From: Desulfomonile tiedjei DSM 6799 | GTDB taxonomy: Bacteria > Desulfobacterota > Desulfomonilia > Desulfomonilales > Desulfomonilaceae | DNA: 64,000 nucleotides | Direction: 5' to 3' | Assembly (NCBI RefSeq): GCF_000266945.1 | Contig: NC_018025.1 | Location: 2,108,001 to 2,172,000 of the forward strand | In this document: positions 36,458 through 43,205 of the stretch, one piece after another | Numbering within the stretch: position 1 is the first letter of the stretch | Layout of the letters: each line of letters starts with the position of its first letter | Notes under the pieces: generated by a model | Told to the model about the DNA's origin: nothing | Database searches by the model: none | The model's input: only the letters and a program-made list of their open reading frames with translations | Position numbers and translations under genes: made by a program

Positions 36458-37505
36458 GAGTTCCGTTCCGACTCAATTTATAATCGGGGCAGGCATGCAT
36501 TCTTTCCATTCTCGGCAGGACAGTCCCGCATGGGCAGGGTTCCTTGAGAAATCTGCCGAAGTGACCCGTTCGGTAACGAACCAGCGGCATACCTCTTCGC
36601 GTCAATGTGGTAAACGTGATTTCGCCCAATTCGCCCTGCGGAACTGTCCGCGCTGAATTCGGATCGATAATTTCAAAATACAGATCTGCTTCCCGAACAT
36701 GGTATCCGCTGCACGCCCGGCATTCGACTCCTCCGCCGAATCCCATTTCAGTTGTACCATAGTGGCAGAATACGGGACAATCCCAGGTCCTTTGCAGCTC
36801 TTCAATAATGGCATCCGGGACATAGGGGGATCTCAGGCATGCGTCGGGTGCGACCAAAAGCCCCTTCATTTGCGCAGAAGGAATGTCCTTTGCAGCATGA
36901 TGTTTCGCAATGGATAATACCTGACCGGGAAGGCCGACAAGGAACTCGATTTCGGACTGCAAAATTGCATGAACCGCTTTTAATGGATCTTCAACCAGAC
37001 CGTGTACAATACCTTTCACACCCATGCGACTCAATCCCCTTGCAAGGAGATTGCCTACGGAATCAGGCCTCGGCCCCGGCAAGAGAATGAGTACCTTCTG
37101 TCCCGTTTCAACCAGGGCGGACATCCCGTGATGAAAGAAATCAACCGTGAGCTCAAGATCTTGTCGAGTAAAATGCAGACGCCTCGGCTGCTCGGCTGCA
37201 TCGGGAACCATGAGCGTTACGACTCGCTCGATTTCGCTTTGCGATACACACGGGAATTGCGGACCTTTGTCCCGAATGTCCTGAGGAGTAGTGAAGGGGA
37301 ACTGCTCCAGATCGTCCAGAGTCCGAAGATCCGTCGCAGAAAAGCCCCGAAGTAATCCACGGTAAAACGGGCTCTTCTCGGCAACGTACTCAATTGTCTC
37401 TCGCAGACGTTCAAGCTGGTATTCACGCATATCGCTTTCAGTGAAGTTGCCTGTGCTCAATCCCATCCTATAGGCGATCCAATTTTCCAGGGGCGTTTTC
37501 TGCAT
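36441..37505 (-). CDS. AMP-dependent ligase of the phenylacetate-CoA ligase type
   Basis: A 354-residue adenylate-forming enzyme, clearly shorter than PaaK (about 435). It has QFPFTTPQDIRDKGP and the FCHYGTTEMGFGG adenylation motif. The C-terminal part ends soon after GEITFTTLTRRGMPLVRYRTGHFGRF, with CPCGTVLPRMERM, a Cys pair seen in PaaK-type ligases. The usual SGTTG-type P-loop is replaced by a degenerate segment (LMVPDAAEQPRRLHFT), so full CoA-ligase activity is doubtful. Lies between the radical SAM gene (3 bases upstream) and the NTP transferase. It resembles the DVU_1553-type ligase. Its carboxylate substrate is unknown. Confidence 0.72.
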   Translation of the reverse strand: MQKTPLENWIAYRMGLSTGNFTESDMREYQLERLRETIEYVAEKSPFYRGLLRGFSATDLRTLDDLEQFPFTTPQDIRDKGPQFPCVSQSEIERVVTLMVPDAAEQPRRLHFTRQDLELTVDFFHHGMSALVETGQKVLILLPGPRPDSVGNLLARGLSRMGVKGIVHGLVEDPLKAVHAILQSEIEFLVGLPGQVLSIAKHHAAKDIPSAQMKGLLVAPDACLRSPYVPDAIIEELQRTWDCPVFCHYGTTEMGFGGGVECRACSGYHVREADLYFEIIDPNSARTVPQGELGEITFTTLTRRGMPLVRYRTGHFGRFLKEPCPCGTVLPRMERMHACPDYKLSRNGTHDTAR

Positions 37506-37508
37506 TTC

Positions 37509-38876
37509 TCACCGTTCCCTTTCAAACAGGGGACGTCCGGATGAACTGGTGAGGTTGTGGGCGCAGAAAGGAATGATCCTGCCATCTCGGGCAACCACAT
37601 GAATGCAACAATCTCTCAGTCGCTCCAGATCGATGTTCCAAACGTCTTGAAACGCCATTCCTGAGATGCACAGCTTATGGGTGAGGGCTCGTTCCAGCAG
37701 AACGTCCCATTCGCCCATGGAAAACACATCATCCTGGACGCTTGATGCGGTTGCAGTCCCACTCTGAGCCCAGTTTTGAGCTACAAAACGACGTGCTTTT
37801 GCCGCACCTTCTGCAGCATTTTCGGAACTACATGTGCATGGAATCTCATGACTTGTCAAAGCTTGCACGCGGTTATCAGGCATGAGGACAAACGTACCGT
37901 GAAACGAACACAGTGCATTTTCACATCCAGGTGGCTTGAAATGGTGAGTCTTCAGGCGTCCGTCGGTCTGGATCTCGAGATTCCGGATGATCTCGGGTAT
38001 GGTGATACGGTCATTATCGGATGGAATCGCCGGATATCTCCCGAAATAGCTCACTGGTTGAAAATGCACACCCCGGACAACGTCAAGATTCTTAAACGCA
38101 AATTCGACAATAGCGCCCAATTCCTGATCGTTCACGCCTGGAACTACTGTCGGAACGAGCACCACACCGATTCCCTCCTGACGGCACGATTCGATTGCAG
38201 CTAATTTAGATGCGAGAAAAGCTCCACCTCTTAATGTGACGTAAGTGGCTTCGAAAACCCCGTCGAACTGCAGGAATGCAGATGCAAGACCGGCATTTCT
38301 AAGTCGCTTGACATAAGCGGGATCGGTTCCGAACCTGAGCCCATTGGTGTTCACCTGAATAAAACCGAATCCCATGGACTGACCAAGCGCGATAATGTCT
38401 GGAAGATCGTCACGGAGAGTCGGTTCTCCACCGGAAATCTGGACATTGCAGGGGTGCCCGGTTGCGAGCAGTGCTTCGTACCAACGTTTGATCGTTGCCA
38501 TATCCGGATCTGAAGCCTGAGATGTGCCCGCTTTCGCGAAACAAAAGGCGCAGCGCATATTGCATCGGTATGTCACCTCCAATAATGCCGTGCACGTCTG
38601 CTGGCGATGGTCGGGACAGAGGCCGCAATCGAAGGGGCAGCCTTCGCGAACGCTGGTACCTGGTCGCTCAGGGTAGGTTGGAATCTTCGGTCGTACCCAG
38701 CTCTGGTAGGATGGATCGCCGCGCCAGAGGATTACTTGAAATTCTCCGTGATCGGGACATGTCTTTCTCAAATAGACGTCACTTCCATCCACAACTCGGA
38801 TTGCGGGTATCCGTGCCAGGCATTCGGGGCAGAGGCTTTCCGTCCGGAATGGATGAGGGGCATCCTGAAGGGACAT
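37509..38876 (-). CDS. Radical SAM protein of the Mop-associated cassette
   Basis: A 455-residue iron-sulfur enzyme. An N-terminal Cys-rich segment (CPECLAR, CPDHGEF, CPFDCGLCPDHRQQTC; about 16-95) precedes the SAM-cluster motif CNMRCAFCF (about 102). Then come a PTLRDD segment inside the usual ISGGEP SAM-binding strand and a C-terminal extension with further Cys (CENALCSFHG, CTCSS). The fold resembles the MoaA/AstB-type proteins with accessory clusters. Reaction unknown. Partners are a methyltransferase, a ligase and a C-GCAxxG-C-C protein, the same company kept in Desulfovibrio around DVU_1554. The start overlaps the stop of the preceding gene by one base. Confidence 0.82.
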   Translation of the reverse strand: MSLQDAPHPFRTESLCPECLARIPAIRVVDGSDVYLRKTCPDHGEFQVILWRGDPSYQSWVRPKIPTYPERPGTSVREGCPFDCGLCPDHRQQTCTALLEVTYRCNMRCAFCFAKAGTSQASDPDMATIKRWYEALLATGHPCNVQISGGEPTLRDDLPDIIALGQSMGFGFIQVNTNGLRFGTDPAYVKRLRNAGLASAFLQFDGVFEATYVTLRGGAFLASKLAAIESCRQEGIGVVLVPTVVPGVNDQELGAIVEFAFKNLDVVRGVHFQPVSYFGRYPAIPSDNDRITIPEIIRNLEIQTDGRLKTHHFKPPGCENALCSFHGTFVLMPDNRVQALTSHEIPCTCSSENAAEGAAKARRFVAQNWAQSGTATASSVQDDVFSMGEWDVLLERALTHKLCISGMAFQDVWNIDLERLRDCCIHVVARDGRIIPFCAHNLTSSSGRPLFERER

Positions 38877-39316
38877 TACCGACCCTCGGAAAGGTCGAAG
38901 TCATTCTCAAGCAGGAGCGACTTCACCTTTTCGTACGTTCGAGTGACAAGTTGGGGACAACGCGAAGTCTGGTTCCTCGGATCGTCTGCGAGGATCTCTC
39001 GACAATGAATCCCGCCGTAACATTCGGAGAATTCCTGGGTAAACCATGCAAATAATTCGTTGATCATATCGTTGAGTCTCGGGTCTGCTTCATCATCCGG
39101 GTTACCTCTTCCCGCGTACAGGGCCAACAAGCAGGCGCCGCCTGTCAAAGCGCCACAGATGTCGCCGCAGAAACCCATTCCGCCAGCGAGCCCTTCCATC
39201 GACCGTATAAGGTCAGGATTTGTCTTACCCTGAGCGTCCAATCCGAGCGAAAGCAGAATCTGGCTGCAATGAAAACCCTGTCCTGCCAACTCCAACATGC
39301 GAAAGATCTCGTCCAT
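38876..39316 (-). CDS. C-GCAxxG-C-C family protein
   Basis: A 146-residue small redox-type protein. The family pattern is visible: HCSQ (Cys near 18), FCGDICGALTGGAC (Cys at about 50, 54 and 62), and later Cys in SECYGGIHCREIL and SRCPQL. Such proteins are thought to hold a metal cluster or act as thiol redox partners; no reaction is established. It is directly coupled to the radical SAM gene by a one-base overlap. It resembles the DVU_1555-type protein. The ribosome binding site is weak, and a 326-base repeat-containing gap separates it from the upstream methyltransferase gene. Confidence 0.8.
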   Translation of the reverse strand: MDEIFRMLELAGQGFHCSQILLSLGLDAQGKTNPDLIRSMEGLAGGMGFCGDICGALTGGACLLALYAGRGNPDDEADPRLNDMINELFAWFTQEFSECYGGIHCREILADDPRNQTSRCPQLVTRTYEKVKSLLLENDFDLSEGR

Positions 39317-39642
39317 TATTGTGAACCGTGTACAAAAGTTTTCTTTTTGTGCTCATTTGAGAATACATTATCCAATGGAGTCCCCGTTATAGCAGATGAC
39401 ATAATTTCTGACCTTTTGAACACATTGTGCTTTAAATGAACAGTAGGGGCCGGCGTCCTGCCGGCCGGAACCGCTTGATTTGTATTTGAAAAATGTGCCG
39501 GCACAGAGGCACGGCACCTACCAAGTGCCGAGAAGTGCTTTTCGCAATTGGACACAGTTTTATACACTTGCTATAACTCGTGGTTCCGTGAATCGTTGCC
39601 GCCTCCGCGGCGGTCAATTGGGAATCATAAGCGAACTCAGAA
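39317..39642. other. Repeat-containing gap inside the accessory block
   Basis: A 326-base interruption of an otherwise tightly packed run of genes, occupied largely by the GC hairpins at 39442-39524. It may contain a second promoter for the downstream four genes. No gene. Confidence 0.45.
39442..39524. repeat. GC-hairpin repeats, copy 3
   Basis: GGCCGGCGTCCTGCCGGCC, then AAAATGTGCCGGCAC and GGCACGGCACC, the latter shared with the elements at 3931 and 18449. Confidence 0.6.
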
Positions 39643-40383
39643 TCATGTTGTCTTCTGAGCAATGAGCAGGAAATAGCCTGGTTTTGCTTCTGATATTGTT
39701 CGATTCATCTCGTTAAGATCGACCGACTTCAAGCCCATTCTTGACCAAAATTCGTCCATGGAACCATAAGAAAAGACCAGGTGGACAACAAATCGTGTGA
39801 GCAGATCGGAATGGTCTTCCCAGAGATCGATTCTGAAATCACGACATGACAATCTCTCCAGAAGATTCGTGCGAGAAACAGCGCCTTTGAGGCAGCATTC
39901 CACTGGCATGCAGGATAACTGACCACTGCTTTCCGCATTCCTCGCATACACGTCGGTAATAATCAATTTGCCGCCAATCTTGAGGAGCCGCTGAAATTCG
40001 TCCAGTGCCCGTTCCGGGTCATTCATCGTCGAGAGACTACACTCGGCAAAAATGCCGTCTGCGAATGCGTCAGGGAAGGGGAGCCTTTCAGCGATGCTCC
40101 GAACGAACAGCAAATCATGGTTCTCAAAACAGGCTTGATGCAAAAGATGGGAAGATGCGTCTACTCCAATTGCCGAGAAACGATGGACGCCGGTCAGATG
40201 CCTCAGGGTGACTCCGGTCCCGCAGCCCACGTCGACGATTCTTGACCCCTGCGGGAACCCGCATAGAGCCACAGCTCGTTCCGTGAGTGCAAGGCCGCCC
40301 GGCCTGATTCCTTCGGCGGCACATTCGGTTTCAGCCAAGCGTTCGTATACTCTGCAGGAGTTTAGGGAACTCATCTGTATCAC
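39643..40383 (-). CDS. SAM-dependent methyltransferase of the Mop-associated cassette
   Basis: A 246-residue class I methyltransferase. Motif I is IVDVGCGTGVTLRHL (about 57-71), then AIGVDASSHLL, the acidic FADGIFAECSLSTMND, and LLKIGGKLIITDVYAR. The C-terminal half holds a substrate cap with two Cys (SCMPVECC) and ends ...PGYFLLIAQKTT. The substrate is unknown and may be a product of the neighbouring radical SAM enzyme. It resembles the DVU_1556-type gene. Its start overlaps the stop of the small redox gene by four bases. Confidence 0.8.
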   Translation of the reverse strand: MIQMSSLNSCRVYERLAETECAAEGIRPGGLALTERAVALCGFPQGSRIVDVGCGTGVTLRHLTGVHRFSAIGVDASSHLLHQACFENHDLLFVRSIAERLPFPDAFADGIFAECSLSTMNDPERALDEFQRLLKIGGKLIITDVYARNAESSGQLSCMPVECCLKGAVSRTNLLERLSCRDFRIDLWEDHSDLLTRFVVHLVFSYGSMDEFWSRMGLKSVDLNEMNRTISEAKPGYFLLIAQKTT

Positions 40384-40592
40384 TTGTCTTCAAGCAGCTT
40401 CTCGACTTCTGCCATCTTGCCCAGGGCCAATTGCTCCGGAACGAACACCAAACCGCAGCGAGGGCATTTGGGCAAGTTCACGGGATACTTGCTTCCCCGG
40501 TATGCCACTTCAACTTTTGCCATTTCGAGAGGTATGCTGCATCTGGCGCATATCCACTCTGCAGCTTCCTGAGGATCTGCATACTCGCTCAC
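40380..40592 (-). CDS. Small CxxC redox/zinc protein
   Basis: A 70-residue protein with two Cys pairs: WICARCSIPL (about 14-19) and KCPRCGLVFVPE (about 42-47). This spacing fits a rubredoxin-like or zinc-ribbon knuckle. The rest is a short strand (MAKVEVAYRGSKYPVNLP) and a C-terminal helix. It is coupled on both sides by four-base overlaps and matches the DVU_1557-type redox protein by size, motif and position. Confidence 0.78.
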   Translation of the reverse strand: MSEYADPQEAAEWICARCSIPLEMAKVEVAYRGSKYPVNLPKCPRCGLVFVPEQLALGKMAEVEKLLEDK

Positions 40593-42910
40593 GGTTTCAA
40601 TTCCTCCATAATCTCCATGCGGTGGCTGTACGCATTATGGACGACGAAGCCGTCCTCTGCCGGCGAATACTCGACCCAATAGGTGACGGTGGTCGGCGTA
40701 TGATGAGCGAGAAAATGGCCCGAATGACTGTTCACAAGCTTGAATCCCGTCCTTTCGGCCCATTCGATTATTTCCTGAATGTCTTCCGTCAGGATCATGC
40801 GACGTTCCATGAGGTCTCGAACCTGCTCGGAAATCTGCAATTTTACCGGTTGACGACCTTCGGCCACATCTTCACCCCAAAGATCCTTCAATAAGGAATG
40901 TTTCAGTCTTGCACGATTCTCACGTCGTTGCGAATAATCAGGTCCCTTTTGCGCTGCATGCTCGAAATCTCCGGGGCCAAAAATGAAATCCAGCAAGTGC
41001 CAGGCAGGTTTGCCCTCAAAGCTGAATTGATCCCTGCACATTGCGCAGTATGCCAAGTATTGGAGAGGGCTTTCCGAAATTCTGCGTCTCACCGTTTTTT
41101 CCGCCAGCTCCCGGTTCGCAAAATACATAAGACCTCCAAAACCACAGCATTCGGTTGTGTTGCGGCTGAGAGGGAGTTCGTGAATTTCGTACCCGAGGCG
41201 ACGAAGGATATTTCTGACGCTGTCCTGTATACTGTCATGGTGTCTGGAAGTGCAGGGGTCGTGGACAGCTACGGCAAAAGTTTCCATGCGAGGGACATCA
41301 GGTAAACCGAGCGTATCTATCGTTTCCCAGAGAGACTGCACCTTCACATGGGGAAGGTGGGCTTTAAATACGGAATAACAGGTGGAGCATGCCACGATCA
41401 ATTCGGGTTTGCCCATTTCCAGCCATTGAGCCTCAAATCCGGAAACAACGCGAGCAAACTCCTCCTTACGGCCCGCCCAATCCGCGGGAGCTCCGCAGCA
41501 TCGCAACATGAGCCCGACTCCGCCCGTTAGCCGTTCAGCAAGGTAAGAATAGGTTCGCTTTACATTGATGGGACTGGAAGCGCAAAGCTGGCAACCCGGA
41601 AAGAACAGGAATCTGCTGGAATCCATCCCGGGTTGATGACGATGGAGAGCAAACTTGTCGCTGTTGCTGAACTCCATGTCCCTCAGCGCGAATTCATGAG
41701 CGGAGGGAGGCATTTTCCCCTGTTCCACCATGGTTTCCCGGGCAGCTATGCATATTTCTCCCATGTGGAGGTCTTCCGGACAAACCTCTTTGCACAAACC
41801 ACAATTGCTGCACGAATTAATGAGCTTGTTTCCGTGCCGTTGGCCCATAACGATGGAGAGATTGTTGTAGATCTGTCTGATGTACTTTTTGGGGTAACCT
41901 TTGAAGCTCGCCAGAAATTCACACACTTTGACGCATTCCATGCATTCGCATTGGAGACAGCGTTTTGCCTCTTGCACCGCCTCCTCTGCGGAGTATCCTT
42001 CGGGAGCATTCGACAGAGGCACTTCGGGAAGAGCTTCAATTCCCTCCAAACTGGTGTACAGCCGTGTCTCGTACGAGCCTTCGTTTTCACGGGAAGCGGT
42101 AAGAGAGACTTTTTGCAGGAACCGGTCAATGGAAATCGCCGTGCGCCTGCCATCGGAAATGGAACGAATAGGTGAGCGCTCTTTAGCGCCTCTGACCAGG
42201 GTTCCCCCCGCAAATACTCCCGGCTCATTCGTTTCAAAGGTCTCTTGCGTAACAGGAACGAGAGCATCTGCAGTAACGTTCAGTTCGCCTTCGTTCCGGC
42301 TCCCGAATCCAGAGCCCAAATAGACCGCATCAAATTCCTTTTGAAGATCCGAAAGGGGTATGTCTTGACCGACACTGGTTTTCAAACGGATTTCGACCGA
42401 AAGATCTGCCAGTATATCGAAGTCCCTGAGGATAGCCTCGCGCGGAAGCTCTGTTTCAGGGTAGTCCCACAAGCTTCCTCCCAGCCTGTCGGTGGCTTCG
42501 AAAAGAACGATCTGATATCCCTTCTTCGCCAGATCGAGAGAGGCAGTCAGGCCACTCAATCCACCGCCGACGACTGCAACCCGTTTGTCCTTTCGAGGCA
42601 GAGGTGTCACTCTGGCTTTTGTCACAGGAGCCTGAGCGAAAGCTGCACGTTCCAGCGCACGAATCGAAATGGTCGATCCGGCATCTCCTCGTTTGCACGA
42701 ATCCTGACACGGATGGTCGCAAACACGACTGATGATTCCAGGAAAGGGGACTGATTTGGTGAAGATTTTGAGCGCAGCAGCAAAATCTCCCTTGGCGATG
42801 GCAGCGTTCATGGCACGAACGTCTACGTGCACCGGGCATGCAGCGCTACACCAGGGGGCACATTCTTGGATACAGCGGCTTTCGAGTTCCCTTAATTCTT
42901 GTTGATCCAT
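40589..42910 (-). CDS. FAD/NAD oxidoreductase with two [4Fe-4S] sites and CCG domains
   Basis: A 773-residue fused redox protein. Residues 1-90 are a GltD-like Cys-rich N-terminus (CAPWCSAACPVHVD, CDHPCQDSCKRG). Residues 105-270 form an FAD/pyridine-nucleotide fold (VAVVGGGLSGLTA). About 315-395 is a dicluster ferredoxin (CLQCECMECVKVCE and CSNCGLCKEVCPED). About 435-640 holds two CCG (heterodisulfide reductase B-like) domains with CCGAPADW and CCGFGGLMYF. A C-terminal 100-residue domain of unknown kind follows. It probably passes electrons between NAD(P)H or ferredoxin and Mop or a thiol partner. First gene of the accessory operon; it matches the DVU_1558-type protein. Confidence 0.85.
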   Translation of the reverse strand: MDQQELRELESRCIQECAPWCSAACPVHVDVRAMNAAIAKGDFAAALKIFTKSVPFPGIISRVCDHPCQDSCKRGDAGSTISIRALERAAFAQAPVTKARVTPLPRKDKRVAVVGGGLSGLTASLDLAKKGYQIVLFEATDRLGGSLWDYPETELPREAILRDFDILADLSVEIRLKTSVGQDIPLSDLQKEFDAVYLGSGFGSRNEGELNVTADALVPVTQETFETNEPGVFAGGTLVRGAKERSPIRSISDGRRTAISIDRFLQKVSLTASRENEGSYETRLYTSLEGIEALPEVPLSNAPEGYSAEEAVQEAKRCLQCECMECVKVCEFLASFKGYPKKYIRQIYNNLSIVMGQRHGNKLINSCSNCGLCKEVCPEDLHMGEICIAARETMVEQGKMPPSAHEFALRDMEFSNSDKFALHRHQPGMDSSRFLFFPGCQLCASSPINVKRTYSYLAERLTGGVGLMLRCCGAPADWAGRKEEFARVVSGFEAQWLEMGKPELIVACSTCYSVFKAHLPHVKVQSLWETIDTLGLPDVPRMETFAVAVHDPCTSRHHDSIQDSVRNILRRLGYEIHELPLSRNTTECCGFGGLMYFANRELAEKTVRRRISESPLQYLAYCAMCRDQFSFEGKPAWHLLDFIFGPGDFEHAAQKGPDYSQRRENRARLKHSLLKDLWGEDVAEGRQPVKLQISEQVRDLMERRMILTEDIQEIIEWAERTGFKLVNSHSGHFLAHHTPTTVTYWVEYSPAEDGFVVHNAYSHRMEIMEELKP

Positions 42911-43205
42911 AGCGTTTCATATCAAGCGAAAAGATTTCGTAAATTATACCACGCACTTCAAAGCGAGCAAAATGGAGGAAACATCGTTCATATTTAATGC
43001 GCATTCAAAGCAGCAAGATTCGGGGAAACCCTTCTTGTAAGAAGTGTTTCCCCGAGCCCCTTCCCAAGAATTTCTAGCATTTGTCTAAGTCACAGTTTTT
43101 CCGAAGGAAAAACTGTGACTTAGACAAATGTTAAAAGTTTTTTGGAAGGGTTTGGGGAACCTTTTCTACAGAAAAGGTTCCCCAATTTTACTGCCTTGAG
43201 TGCGG
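42911..43205. other. Intergenic region with three nested hairpins
   Basis: Separates mop from the accessory operon downstream of it. Most of it is the compound palindrome at 43022-43185; an AT-rich stretch at about 42911-42965 probably holds the accessory-operon promoter. Confidence 0.5.
43022..43185. repeat. Compound palindromic element, three hairpins
   Basis: Hairpin 1 (43022-43053): GGGGAAAC to GTTTCCCC. Hairpin 2 (43078-43130): 25-base arms, perfectly complementary, starting CATTTGTCTAAGTCAC, around a GAA loop. Hairpin 3 (43152-43185): TTGGGGAACCTTTTCT with its complement. The outer hairpins and linkers also mirror each other (CCCCTTCCC against GGAAGGGTTTGGGG), so the whole is one imperfect palindrome. 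Hairpin 1 recurs exactly, inverted, at 63133-63165. Hairpin 3, 21 bases past the mop stop, probably serves as its terminator. Confidence 0.75.
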
